Source: Burkholderia sp. GAS332 (GTDB taxonomy: Bacteria > Pseudomonadota > Gammaproteobacteria > Burkholderiales > Burkholderiaceae). From it: DNA of 64,000 bases. Positions 10,890 to 19,759 of this stretch are shown here, piece by piece. The first letter of the stretch is position 1. Each line of letters begins with the position of its first letter. A program made the translations under genes and the position numbers. The notes under the pieces were generated by a model. That model saw only the letters and a list, made by a program, of their open reading frames with translations. It searched no databases and had not been told where the DNA came from. The stretch is taken from assembly GCA_900142905.1 (NCBI GenBank), contig FSRV01000002.1, forward strand, positions 496,001-560,000, read 5' to 3'.

Positions 10890-12113
10890 TCAACGACCTG
10901 TGCGCGATTTCGCCAGCCCGAACTGCCGACGCGCGGTCATGGCAAGCAGCGCGACGAGCGCGGCCGGCGCTAACTGACACGGAAGCTGAAACACGCCCGC
11001 AAAAAATGCCTGGGCGGGCATCAGCCATGCTATGCCAAGCGTCGCCCACTCCGCGCGACTCAATTCGCGAGCCTTCGCATCACGGATCAGGAATGCGATG
11101 GGAAGCGCCAGCCAGGCAAGGTCGTAGCTCATCATGTACGGCTGGACAAGCATGGTCGCGATGGTCAAGGCTGCCGCACGAAGCTCAAAGCGCGCCTCCT
11201 TGATCCATAGATAAGCCGAAAAAACTACGGCTGGAATGGCCACGGCCGCATGAACGGCATATGACGCGTGAATCGATAACCCTGCCAGCCTGGCCGCGGC
11301 AAAAACTGTCGGCATTCCATGCCAAAGACCATTGCCGTGCTGCAGCGCCAACCGGTCGAATTCAGGCAGGTACCAAATGAACGCCACCCAAGCCTCGAAG
11401 CCGAGCGCCGCCACGCTCACCGCCACGAATGCAATGCTGAACGCAGCCGAGGCGATGAGTGCCTTCCACTGGCGGCCACAGATAAGCGCGAGCGGGAAGA
11501 GAACGCCGAATTGCGGCTTGATGGCCAGGATGGCAATGCATGCCCCTGCGAAGAGCGGATTCGACTCTGACTCCAACTTCGACCTCGACTCCAGCAGCAC
11601 AAGCGCACCGCCAGCTGCCGCTGCAGTAAGAAGCGAGTTCTGCCCCGCGTAGATTGCGAGCGCGGCGCCGGGGAATGCTGCCATCGCGACAACCGTCGAT
11701 CGTTCGATTCCCCGACTTAGCCGTGCGATGACAGCGCCGTAAGCGCCGACGCCGAGCATGGTAAAGAGCGCGAACGCCCAGCCGAATGGCAGCAGCCCAA
11801 ACGGAAGCACCGCCAGCAGAAACGTCGGAGGATATGGCCAGGGCGAAAATCCGGCGGCCGAGCGCACAGTCGCTTCAATCGGCTGCATCCAGCTCGCGGA
11901 GAACACCGAAGCCGCACCATGCTCAAGTGCAACGCGAGCAGCGGACCAAAAAACAGCAAAGTCGATCCCGACCATTGGCGCGGACGACTCGCGCAGCACA
12001 TAGTATCGGATGCTCCAGACAGTCAGAACGAGGCATTGAAGCGCCAGCGCAGCCAACGCATAGAATTCCATTCTTCCCGCACTGACGCACGCTTTGGTTG
12101 AGGTTGATTCCAT
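10890..12113 (-). CDS. GT87-like (DUF2029) polyprenyl-sugar mannosyltransferase-type membrane protein, copy 3
   Basis: This 407-residue polytopic protein has the GT-C/GT87 pattern: IDFAVFWSAA after the first membrane helix, PWPYPPTFLLAVLPFGLLP, GQNSLLTAAAAGGAL and many further helices. Members use polyprenyl-phosphate sugars as donors on the periplasmic side. ATG 12113 is chosen because it lies only 5 nt after the gtrA stop; the open frame upstream is the antisense shadow of gtrA. It is the last of three paralogues in this operon. Acceptor and sugar are unknown. Confidence 0.87.
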   Translation of the reverse strand: MESTSTKACVSAGRMEFYALAALALQCLVLTVWSIRYYVLRESSAPMVGIDFAVFWSAARVALEHGAASVFSASWMQPIEATVRSAAGFSPWPYPPTFLLAVLPFGLLPFGWAFALFTMLGVGAYGAVIARLSRGIERSTVVAMAAFPGAALAIYAGQNSLLTAAAAGGALVLLESRSKLESESNPLFAGACIAILAIKPQFGVLFPLALICGRQWKALIASAAFSIAFVAVSVAALGFEAWVAFIWYLPEFDRLALQHGNGLWHGMPTVFAAARLAGLSIHASYAVHAAVAIPAVVFSAYLWIKEARFELRAAALTIATMLVQPYMMSYDLAWLALPIAFLIRDAKARELSRAEWATLGIAWLMPAQAFFAGVFQLPCQLAPAALVALLAMTARRQFGLAKSRTGR

Positions 12114-12118
12114 TCGTC

Positions 12119-12493
12119 TCACCGATACGTCCACCACCGATGCGCGATGAACGTAACAGGGGGCACGACACAGACCACCATGGCGATGCCCAATCCCGGA
12201 CCGCCTCCCGCGACCGCCGTGGCATGCGCGACGAGCGCAGTCAGCGTAAGGCCGCCCAGAGAAACAATCGCGAAGCGCCAGACATTCGCCAGAGCAGGAA
12301 CAGACGAAAAACTCCAGAAGGTATTCAGGAGATAGGAGCTTCCCGTCGAACATGCAAAGGCGAGCGCGTTCGCCAGCGCGGGCTCGGTCCCGGCGCGCAC
12401 GATCAGCGTCATGGCGACGATGACGTGCAGGCCGGTCGCAAGCAGGCCGGACGCGCCAAATCGCAGTACCTTGGTCCGCTCGGCCCTATTCAC
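12119..12493 (-). CDS. GtrA-family membrane protein (polyprenyl-phosphate sugar flippase)
   Basis: The 124-residue product has four hydrophobic helices and GtrA-like motifs: LRFGASGLLATGLHV at the start, ALAFACSTGSSYLLNTFWSF in the middle and the terminal RWWTYR. GtrA proteins are thought to flip undecaprenyl-phosphate sugars across the inner membrane. The start is GTG 12493, set by GGGAGAA 6 nt upstream and by an 8-nt overlap with the methyltransferase end, a sign of translational coupling. It sits between the methyltransferase and a GT87 gene. Confidence 0.87.
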   Translation of the reverse strand: MNRAERTKVLRFGASGLLATGLHVIVAMTLIVRAGTEPALANALAFACSTGSSYLLNTFWSFSSVPALANVWRFAIVSLGGLTLTALVAHATAVAGGGPGLGIAMVVCVVPPVTFIAHRWWTYR

Positions 12494-13247
12494 CGGCGTT
12501 CTCCCGCGGCTTGCGCAGGACGGCGAGCAAGGACACCCCGTAAGGCAGCGCGCCATGCGCAAGCCAGTGACGTTCGGCACTGAACAAGCGGTAGAGCACG
12601 GCGTTGAGCGGAGCGACCGGAACGGCATCGCCCGTCGATCTGCTGCGCCCGAGAAGGCGGTCGAACCATCGCGCGGCCACGGCCAGGGGGAACAGCAACG
12701 AGTTGAAATACGTCACGCGCTCGACCTCATAACCGGCCGCGGCGATGCATTGCGTGAGCGAAACGCGGTTGTAGCGCCGGTAATGCCGCAGAAACACATC
12801 GTGAGCGCTCCACAGACTCTGGCAGGCCGGTACCGTCACGACGATCACGCCGCCTGGCGCCAGCAACGATTGCATACGTGCCAGCGAGCCAACGTCGTCG
12901 GCGATATGTTCGAGGCAATCGAAAAAACAGATCAGATCGAAGCGTTCGCTGGGCTCAATGCCGAAGGGCACATCGTCCGGACAGCGTCCGGCACGGATGT
13001 TGAAGCGACCGCTGGTTTTTTGCGAGCACAGCGCGCGCGCTGTGCTGTCCATCTCCAGGCCGCTCACCGTGCCGAATTCGGCCAGCATGTCGAGGTTGCC
13101 ACCCGTGCCGGACCCGACTTCGAGCACGCGTGCTCCGGGCGGTAAAGCCAGACGGCGCAGTACGGTTTGCAACACGTCACGCCGGCCGCGGAACCACCAG
13201 TGCTCCGCTTCGGTTTCGGCCATTTCCAGATATGCATCAGGGGACAT
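12486..13247 (-). CDS. Class I SAM-dependent methyltransferase
   Basis: The 253-residue protein contains the SAM-binding motif VLEVGSGTGGN, then GLEMDSTA, DLICFFDCLEHI and GGVIVVTVPA, the order seen in class I methyltransferases. Two helical segments near the C-terminus could touch the membrane. In a GtrA/GtrB/GT-C operon it may methylate a lipid-linked sugar or glycan, which is inference. Two adjacent ATG codons (13250 and 13247) follow AAGGAG; the second gives better spacing. The gene end overlaps gtrA by 8 nt. Confidence 0.88.
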   Translation of the reverse strand: MSPDAYLEMAETEAEHWWFRGRRDVLQTVLRRLALPPGARVLEVGSGTGGNLDMLAEFGTVSGLEMDSTARALCSQKTSGRFNIRAGRCPDDVPFGIEPSERFDLICFFDCLEHIADDVGSLARMQSLLAPGGVIVVTVPACQSLWSAHDVFLRHYRRYNRVSLTQCIAAAGYEVERVTYFNSLLFPLAVAARWFDRLLGRSRSTGDAVPVAPLNAVLYRLFSAERHWLAHGALPYGVSLLAVLRKPRENAGE

Positions 13248-13286
13248 CATGGGCTCCTTGCGCCGATTAGCCGGCTGATAACCGGC

Positions 13287-14348
13287 TCATTGACCGACAA
13301 CCCGCACGCTCGGCGCCACGCGCCTGCGGACGACATCGGGACGCGGTGCATGTGCCGTGCGTGTCTGGTAGCGCTCGCGGGGCAGGACACTGACCTTGCT
13401 CTTCTCCTGATAGCGGCGGCGCACGAGATAGACCGGACGCTTTTTCGACTCGTAATAGATGCGGCCGACGTATTCACCCACCACGCCGATACCGATCAGT
13501 TCGATCCCACCCATGAACAGCATCAGGGAGATCGTGGACGCGTACCCGGGGACGGGGTTGCCTGACCACAGCGTGCTGCCGACGATAAAGCCACCGTATA
13601 AAAAAGCCAGCGTGGCAATCGCGAGGCCGATATAGGTCCAGCTTCGCAACGGCACGGTGCTAAAACTCGTAATGCCTTCGAGCGCGAAATTCCACAGCTT
13701 CCATCCGGAGAATTTCGAGTGCCCGGCGCTGCGCGGCTCGCGTTCGTACTCGACGATCACGGTCCGATAGCCGACCCATGCAAACAGGCCTTTCATGAAG
13801 CGTCGGCGTTCAGGCAGGCTGCGCAGAGCATTGACGACCTGGCGGTCCATCAGGCGAAAGTCGCCGACGTTTTCAGGCAGCTTGACCTCAGAGAGCGCGT
13901 TGTGCACGCGGTAGTAGAGCGCTGCCGCGGTGCGTTTGGCGAAGGTGTCGCAGGCCCGGTTGCTTCGTTTGGCCGCCACCACCTCGGCACCCGCGCGCCA
14001 GTGTTCCACCATCACGGGGATCAGGCTCGGTGGATCCTGCAGGTCCGCATCGATCGGAATCACCGCGTCGCCGACCGCCTCGTCGATGCCGGCCGTCAAG
14101 GCCGCTTCCTTGCCGAAGTTGCGGGTCAGGTCGATGACCCGGATGCGTTTGTCCTGGATCCCGGCGGCGACCAGCTTGTCGAGGGTTCCGTCGTTACTGC
14201 CGTCGTTGACGCAGACGATTTCGAAACGCGTGCCTTCGATCGATTCGAGTATCGGCACGACGGCGGCGAAGAACCGGTCGATGGCCTGATGCTCGTTGTA
14301 GAAGGGCACGACAAGAGAGATCAATGGTTTGCTGGTAGGCGTGGACAT
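13287..14348 (-). CDS. GtrB-like family 2 glycosyltransferase (polyprenyl-phosphate sugar synthase)
   Basis: The 353-residue enzyme has an N-terminal GT2 domain (SLVVPFYNEHQ, CVNDGSNDGT, IDADLQDPP, SGWKLWNFALEGITSFS) and two C-terminal membrane helices, as in GtrB/DPM1-like enzymes. These move a sugar from a nucleotide donor to undecaprenyl phosphate on the cytoplasmic face. The product would supply GtrA and the GT87 transferases of this operon. ATG 14348 follows GGGAAAA; an upstream start at 14408 has no ribosome site. The Arg-rich tail of about 45 residues is longer than in typical GtrB. Confidence 0.92.
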   Translation of the reverse strand: MSTPTSKPLISLVVPFYNEHQAIDRFFAAVVPILESIEGTRFEIVCVNDGSNDGTLDKLVAAGIQDKRIRVIDLTRNFGKEAALTAGIDEAVGDAVIPIDADLQDPPSLIPVMVEHWRAGAEVVAAKRSNRACDTFAKRTAAALYYRVHNALSEVKLPENVGDFRLMDRQVVNALRSLPERRRFMKGLFAWVGYRTVIVEYEREPRSAGHSKFSGWKLWNFALEGITSFSTVPLRSWTYIGLAIATLAFLYGGFIVGSTLWSGNPVPGYASTISLMLFMGGIELIGIGVVGEYVGRIYYESKKRPVYLVRRRYQEKSKVSVLPRERYQTRTAHAPRPDVVRRRVAPSVRVVGQ

Positions 14349-14438
14349 GACATTTTCCCGTTTATCCTGTTCATCTGTCTTATGTGATGCAATGCGCTGG
14401 CATCGCATGGTGTTGCTTGCAGCAGCCCGTCGCCGGAT

Positions 14439-15782
14439 TCAGTTGCCCGGTACCGGTGGCCTGTCGCGGGCTGCAGCGCGCGTCTTGTTGCGTGTTAGTT
14501 TCTGGTGGAGGGACGGCGCCAGCAGAGGCGCACGATTGCGTTCGAGTGCGATGCGCCGCACCAGCATGCCGAGGGTCGTCAATGTGAGAAGCGGCAGAAA
14601 CTGGAACGGCAAACGGGTGATGACCACCATCCCCGCCAGCGGTGCGAGCCACAACACGACCAACCATTCGCGTTCCCCGCGTTGCCATCCGTGGCCCATG
14701 CCGTAGCTGCAGTACCAGGCGATGAGCACGCCGTACCAGGCGAGGTCGTAGTCGTACAGGTACGGACTGACGAGCAGGCTGGCGCAGACCAGGGTCGCGG
14801 CGCGCAACGCATAAGTGCACTGCCGACACCACGCGTACCAGACAGCGGCGACGGCTAACGACGCGCTGATTCCCTGAGCCGCCCACGCTAACGCCGATGG
14901 TGCATGCGCCAGCTTTGCGAAGGCGAAGGCGGTCGGCACGCGAGCCATGACGGCGCGTCCCGATTCGACAAACCCGGCTGCCATGCCGGCGTTATGCAGG
15001 AACGCGGCGAACGTGCCTGGACCGAACAACAGGGCCGCCAGCGCGAGTGTCGATACGGCTGTCAGCGTGAACGCCAGCAGTGCGCGCCATGAGCGGGAGC
15101 AGAGCAAAGCGAAGGGGAAGAGCAGGACCAGATGCGGCTTCATGCATAGCAATCCAAAGCATATCCCCGCGACGACTGGCCGGCGGCGCAGCGCAAGCAA
15201 TCCAGACGCGGCAAGCGCCGCGGTCAGCATGCCGTTTTGGCCCATCACCGCAACCAGTGCGACGCCGGGGAAGGCCAGTGTGACGAGCACCGTCTGCCGG
15301 CGCGGCACGATCGCGTGAATGGCTTTGGCGAACAGCGCAAACGTGCCGGCAATGAACGTCACAGCGGCGGCCTGAAACGGCAGCAGGGCTAGCGGCGACA
15401 TGATCAGCAGCGAGTTGGGTGGGTACAGCCAGGGCAGAATGCTGCCCATCGTGCGGAAATACGGCGCAGCGGTCATCTCGACGTCGGTCAGGGCCTTGAG
15501 GTTGTAGGCGTCGACGGCATGGCCGTGCTGCACAAGGAACGACGCGCTCCAGAACGGCAGGAAGTCCATTCCCAAAGGCGGAAAATCGGTGCGCTGCTGC
15601 CACATGACGCGGTAGAGATAGACCGTGAGGAAGATGGCGTAGCAGATGAGGGCCGCTATTGAATAGCGTGACAGGCGTTTGCTGTCGAGCCAGTGGGCGC
15701 CACGCGTTGCGCTCGTGTCTGGCAATCCGGCGCGCGCTAACCGGTTGTCCACCGGCAACTTGTGCGACGACTGCAGGTTCAT
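14439..15782 (-). CDS. GT87-like (DUF2029) membrane glycosyltransferase, copy 2
   Basis: The 447-residue polytopic protein shares the family landmarks of its neighbours: MDFLPFWSAS, LPWLYPPNSLLIMSPLALLP, GQNGMLTAALAASGL and LLCMKPHLVLLFPFALL. It is a GT-C-type enzyme, expected to transfer a sugar from a polyprenyl carrier in the periplasm. Its ATG overlaps the stop of the preceding gene by 4 nt (ATGA), so it is translationally coupled. A basic C-terminal tail (TRNKTRAAARDR) follows the last helix. Confidence 0.87.
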   Translation of the reverse strand: MNLQSSHKLPVDNRLARAGLPDTSATRGAHWLDSKRLSRYSIAALICYAIFLTVYLYRVMWQQRTDFPPLGMDFLPFWSASFLVQHGHAVDAYNLKALTDVEMTAAPYFRTMGSILPWLYPPNSLLIMSPLALLPFQAAAVTFIAGTFALFAKAIHAIVPRRQTVLVTLAFPGVALVAVMGQNGMLTAALAASGLLALRRRPVVAGICFGLLCMKPHLVLLFPFALLCSRSWRALLAFTLTAVSTLALAALLFGPGTFAAFLHNAGMAAGFVESGRAVMARVPTAFAFAKLAHAPSALAWAAQGISASLAVAAVWYAWCRQCTYALRAATLVCASLLVSPYLYDYDLAWYGVLIAWYCSYGMGHGWQRGEREWLVVLWLAPLAGMVVITRLPFQFLPLLTLTTLGMLVRRIALERNRAPLLAPSLHQKLTRNKTRAAARDRPPVPGN

Positions 15783-17017
15783 GACGTCACCTCCTCGACG
15801 ATTCGCGCGCGACGCAGGATAAGCAGCAGCATCAGTAGCAGGACGACGGGTCCGATCTGCGGCAATCCGGCCAGGCGGTTGAAGAACTCATAGACCGGCA
15901 GCAACCAGGCGAGCACCAGCACCCCCTGTTCGCCTCGCCGCCATCCCTTCTCGAAGCCGATTGCCGTGAGACAGGCGATGGCGATGCCGAGCCATGCCAG
16001 TTCGTAGTGCCACACGTAAGGGTTCGCGAGCAGGGTGGCGACGGCCAGCGTCGCGCCGCGCAGGCGGGCATCGCGCGTGGACTTCCAGATATGACAGGCG
16101 GCCACCACGGCGATCAGTGCAACGCATGCTTCCGCCGCATAGGCCGGAGCGAGAGGCACACCGCCTTCGCGCAGAACCGCAAACGTGGTGGGCGATGAGA
16201 GCCAGTAGTGACGACCGTGTTCGAGTGTCAGGTCGCGTGCGAGCCTGCTGCTGACCAGGAACAGTTGCAGCGACCGCGTGCCGCAGATCAGTACGCTAAG
16301 CGCACCGAACAGTGACGCGCTCAGTGCGGCGGCGCCAAAGGTGCGCCACGCGCGCGCCGCGATCAACACAAACGGGAACAGCAGGGCCATTTGCGGCTTG
16401 ATCGCCAGCAAACCGATACACAGTCCGGCGCGAGCGGGGTGGCGGGCAATCCAGCGGACGGCGAGCGCGGCAAGCGCAGCGGTCAGGAGCGAGTTTTGCC
16501 CGAAGACGGCTGGCACGAAGACGCACGGACAGGCTGCAACGATCAGCCAGCCAAGGCGTGAACTGCCCATGCTTGAAGCGAGCCGGGACACGCCGAGCGT
16601 GGCGAAGACGAACAGCAGCGCGCTGATACCAACAAACAGAAAATAGGCGACGACAAGCGGCACCAGGGCGAGTGGCTTGATGAGCACCAGAAACGTCGGC
16701 GGATACAGCCATGGCAGAAAATTGCCGGGCGGAAAATGGAATAGCGTCGCTTCGATTCTGTCGAAGTAGGTGTAGTCGTAGACCTGCCATGCCGGACCGT
16801 GCAGCATCGCATACGACGCTGACCAGAAAACCGAAAAATCGATAGCTGGTTTCGTAAAATTTCCTGTGCTGAACCCGTTGCTCGCCCATGCCCATGTCGC
16901 CAGGAACCCGGCGTACAGAACCAGCATCGCAACGCTGTACACGACCACGCGCTGAGGGGTGATCAAGCTGTGAACACGGTTTTCGCCGCTGCGATCGTCT
17001 GGTCGTGAAACGTACAT
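15779..17017 (-). CDS. GT87-like (DUF2029) membrane glycosyltransferase, copy 1
   Basis: This 412-residue protein opens the glycosylation operon. It has IDFSVFWSAS, LPWLYPPTFLVLIKPLALVP, GQNSLLTAALAALA and GLLAIKPQMALLFPFVLI, the same blocks as the other two GT87-like genes, with about ten membrane helices. GGGG occurs just before ATG 17017 and a plausible sigma-70 promoter lies about 60 bp upstream. The three paralogues clearly diverge, so they may add different sugars or act on different acceptors. Confidence 0.87.
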   Translation of the reverse strand: MYVSRPDDRSGENRVHSLITPQRVVVYSVAMLVLYAGFLATWAWASNGFSTGNFTKPAIDFSVFWSASYAMLHGPAWQVYDYTYFDRIEATLFHFPPGNFLPWLYPPTFLVLIKPLALVPLVVAYFLFVGISALLFVFATLGVSRLASSMGSSRLGWLIVAACPCVFVPAVFGQNSLLTAALAALAVRWIARHPARAGLCIGLLAIKPQMALLFPFVLIAARAWRTFGAAALSASLFGALSVLICGTRSLQLFLVSSRLARDLTLEHGRHYWLSSPTTFAVLREGGVPLAPAYAAEACVALIAVVAACHIWKSTRDARLRGATLAVATLLANPYVWHYELAWLGIAIACLTAIGFEKGWRRGEQGVLVLAWLLPVYEFFNRLAGLPQIGPVVLLLMLLLILRRARIVEEVTS

Positions 17018-17806
17018 GATCCCCGCCTTCTGTACTGTCCGGATGTGATCCGGTGGACCGTTCAGTCATTCTGATGATTGATACAGATTCCTAAGCGTCG
17101 GTCAAAAACGTCGTGTGAAAAATCTCGTTCGTGTGTGACGCGTTAGCTCATTGTTGGAGGAAAATTAATCGACTTGCAAGATGTCGTTTTCCTTCGTGAA
17201 GCACGAGAGGTGTCAAAGGCCCTGCATTGAGCTGAAAACGGACGCGCTTGTGTGCGCAAGCGCGCTTGCCGGTCTCACGGTTGCGACATTTTGTGCAGAT
17301 GGCCTCCGCGAGGCATGCCCGTTTGCATGAGAATCGAGGCCGGTGCTGAATCAGGGTATGTCCTGAGCAAAATCTTCAAAGCCACGGCCGATGCGGTTTT
17401 GCGACGATGCCGCCGCTTGTCGCTGAAGCTGAAAAACGTCGCGAACCCGAGACATTCCGTGCGCAAGCGTGGCATCCCCGGCGCAGGCCCTCGGGCTGGG
17501 AGCCTTGTATTTCCTGCTTTTCCGTGTCGCTGGCCCCACCTTTGCTAAGGAGAAAGCGCGGAAGTCGACGGCGTGACGACCGGGCGAGTCGAAGCAGGAG
17601 CCAACCCGGAAAAGAACCGCCACGCAAGCAACCCTCGGGGTTGTCCCGCCTAGTTCGAAGCTGCGGAGCTCAAACGGCAGCGCGAACGCAGGCAGGACAT
17701 TGGGTTGTTGTCGACTGACCGCCAGCTTTTTCGTAGTGCCGGCAGTATGTCCCCTCAAACCAATCGTGGTTAAGGGTTTTTATTTAGATATCCGAAGGAG
17801 CATGTC
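17018..17806. other. Long intergenic region between glycosylation operon and Tad locus
   Basis: This 789-bp divergent spacer holds the promoter of the glycosylation operon near its left end and the flp leader at its right end. Between about 17350 and 17760 both strands have open frames (up to 135 codons on the minus strand). Their composition is Arg/Ser-rich and low-complexity and there is no convincing ribosome site, so I call no gene. The segment may be a decayed gene or a dispersed repeat. Confidence 0.5.
17078..17105 (-). promoter_or_regulatory. Candidate sigma-70 promoter of the glycosylation operon
   Basis: On the minus strand TTGACC (17105-17100) and TATCAA (17083-17078) are separated by 16 nt, about 60 bp before ATG 17017. 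This is a pattern match only. Confidence 0.35.
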
Positions 17807-17977
17807 ATGAAGAATTTTATCGCCCACGCAGCCCGCTTTGTTCGCGACGAAGACGGCGTATCGGCCATCGAATATGGCCTTCTTGCCGCGCTGATCGCTC
17901 TGGTCATCATTGGATCGGTCACCACGCTCGGCGGGAACCTCAACAAGGTTTTCAGCGATATCGCGGGATCGGTCTAG
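17807..17977 (+). CDS. flp: Flp-family type IVb pilin
   Basis: The 56-residue prepilin has a 17-residue leader ending in Gly, then VSAIEYGLLAALIALVIIG. Cleavage after the Gly would place Glu at +5 and Tyr at +6, the Flp signature, followed by the hydrophobic assembly helix. It is the major subunit of Tad pili used for surface attachment. GAAGGAG precedes ATG 17807. The gene heads the tad cluster; the prepilin peptidase gene follows. Confidence 0.95.
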   Translation: MKNFIAHAARFVRDEDGVSAIEYGLLAALIALVIIGSVTTLGGNLNKVFSDIAGSV

Positions 17978-18172
17978 CCCGCCCGCCGGCGGACGAATGT
18001 GGGCTTGCGGTTCGTCCGTCGATCTTCGGGTGTCTTTGGCACCGGCTTGGTGTGCGGTCAGGCGCGGATATCGCGCCGGGCTGCCCAACCAGCGAATTCT
18101 ATTCGGCGTGTAGCGGAAACGCATGGCTGCCGCCACGACGTAAAAAATGAGTCCGACAGAGCGAGGCCTCTC

Positions 18173-18715
18173 ATGACACTGCCACCCCTGCCACCACAAC
18201 CCGTACCCCTGTGCGTGATCGTGCTGGTCATCGTGGCGGCCAGCACCGACATCGCCACGCGCCGGATTCCGAATCGTGTCATCGCAATCGGCCTCGCCGC
18301 CGCGCTCTGCGTGCAGGTCTGGTTGCACGGAGCGTCGAACGGCGGGCTCGAGTGGCTGGCGGGTGCCGCGTGTGGCTTCGCGCTGCTGCTGCCGTTCTAT
18401 CTGCTGCGCGGCATGGCCGCCGGCGACGTCAAGCTGCTGCTGACGATCGGTGCATGGGTGGGCCCTGCGATGACGTTCCGTATCGCGCTCGCCACCTTTC
18501 TGATCGGCGGCGTCTGGTCACTGGGGCTGGCGGTGAGCCGCGGTCGCTTCCGGCAACTGATCGCCAATCTGCGGCAGATCGTGGGGGCGTGGCGCTCGGT
18601 GTCGTCGCAGCCTTCTGCGAGCGGCATGGCGTTGGCGGGATCAGTAGGGGCGATTCCTTACGGTGTCGCGATGGCGGCCGGAACGCTGGGTGTGTTGTTC
18701 GCAGCGACTTTCTAG
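18173..18715 (+). CDS. tadV: Prepilin peptidase TadV/CpaA
   Basis: This 180-residue inner-membrane aspartic protease cuts Flp and the pseudopilins. The first catalytic Asp region is TDIATRRIPN near residue 24 and the second is GMAAGDVKLLL near residue 84, the GxGD-type site. The short length without an N-methylation domain fits TadV. ATG 18173 follows GCGAGG. Upstream in-frame codons are ignored because they precede the first membrane helix and lack conservation. Confidence 0.92.
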   Translation: MTLPPLPPQPVPLCVIVLVIVAASTDIATRRIPNRVIAIGLAAALCVQVWLHGASNGGLEWLAGAACGFALLLPFYLLRGMAAGDVKLLLTIGAWVGPAMTFRIALATFLIGGVWSLGLAVSRGRFRQLIANLRQIVGAWRSVSSQPSASGMALAGSVGAIPYGVAMAAGTLGVLFAATF

Positions 18716-18832
18716 TCGTGCAAAAAAACGCGAGGGTGGCTTGCGGCTAGCTCGGACCATCCTTGGCAGCAGTATTGAAAGCGGGCATCCGGACGATCCG
18801 GACGTTTTTACGAACCATGCAGGAGTGTTGCC

Positions 18833-19657
18833 ATGAAAAACAGTCGCGCTTTAGTCATGCTTGCGTTTGCCATGCTGGCGGGCCTCGCTGCCGTGGTTCT
18901 GGCCTCGCGATGGCTCTTGCAGACCTCGTCGAGCGCTGTCACGCCGGTGGCCGTGGCTGCAGGCGTCGTCAATCTCGGTGAGCCGTTGACGTCTGCCCAG
19001 CTTCGCACGACCAACTGGCCGACGGGGAGCGTGCCGCCCGGCGCCTTCACGGACGAGAAGGCGCTTGAAGGGCGCGTGGTGCTGGCGAGTCTTGCGCCGG
19101 GAGAGCCGGTGCTCGAATCGAAGCTTGCGCCGATCGGCACCAAAGGCGGTCTGTCAGCGGTGATCGGCTCAGGCCACCGCGCGATTACGGTGCGCGTGAA
19201 TGACGTGGTCGGCGTCGCCGGTTTCGCCTTGCCGGGCAACTACGTCGACGTGATCGTGAATACGCAGCAAGCCGCAAAAACCGACACGCAGCAGAGTATC
19301 TCGAAGATCGTACTCGAGAAGATCCTCGTCCTCGCGGTGGCACAGCAGGTGAGCCGCGATGACACGGCGCCGAAAGTCGTCAATGCGGTCACGCTCGAAG
19401 TGACGCCCGAGCAGGCCGAGAAGCTCGACCTCGCGCGCAGCGTCGGCACGCTGTCATTGGTTCTACGCAATCAGGTCGACAAGCAGACACCCTCGACGGA
19501 CGGCGCCACAAAATTCACGTTGCTCGACATGCCAGCATCGGCGCCGGTGGTCGAGCCCGTCCATCCGGTGCGTGCGCACTATGCCGCTCGCCCGGCCCCG
19601 AAGCGCGACTGTGTCGGCGTGCTGTCGGGCGTGACGGGCAGCGTCGAATGTTTTTAG
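18833..19657 (+). CDS. cpaB: Flp pilus assembly protein RcpC/CpaB
   Basis: The 274-residue protein has one N-terminal membrane helix (MLAFAMLAGLAAVVLAS) followed by a SAF domain and the conserved RAITVRVNDVVGVAGFALPGNYVDVIV region (read in parts). RcpC/CpaB is periplasmic and works with the RcpA secretin. AGGAG lies 7 nt before ATG 18833. The two Cys at the C-terminus are typical of some Burkholderia homologues. It follows tadV and precedes the secretin gene. Confidence 0.93.
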   Translation: MKNSRALVMLAFAMLAGLAAVVLASRWLLQTSSSAVTPVAVAAGVVNLGEPLTSAQLRTTNWPTGSVPPGAFTDEKALEGRVVLASLAPGEPVLESKLAPIGTKGGLSAVIGSGHRAITVRVNDVVGVAGFALPGNYVDVIVNTQQAAKTDTQQSISKIVLEKILVLAVAQQVSRDDTAPKVVNAVTLEVTPEQAEKLDLARSVGTLSLVLRNQVDKQTPSTDGATKFTLLDMPASAPVVEPVHPVRAHYAARPAPKRDCVGVLSGVTGSVECF

Positions 19658-19759
19658 GTGGACCGTGGCGCGCCTTTTGACCAGGCGCCGCGGCCGGCAC
19701 AACACACGCAAGAACGAAAGTCTCGGGTTACACGCATCGAGCAACGGGGGCATAAAGAC

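Noticed and set aside
17351..17758. 135-codon minus-strand open frame before flp
   Set aside because: No domain, no ribosome site, Arg/Ser-rich composition and a competing frame on the other strand; treated as spacer.
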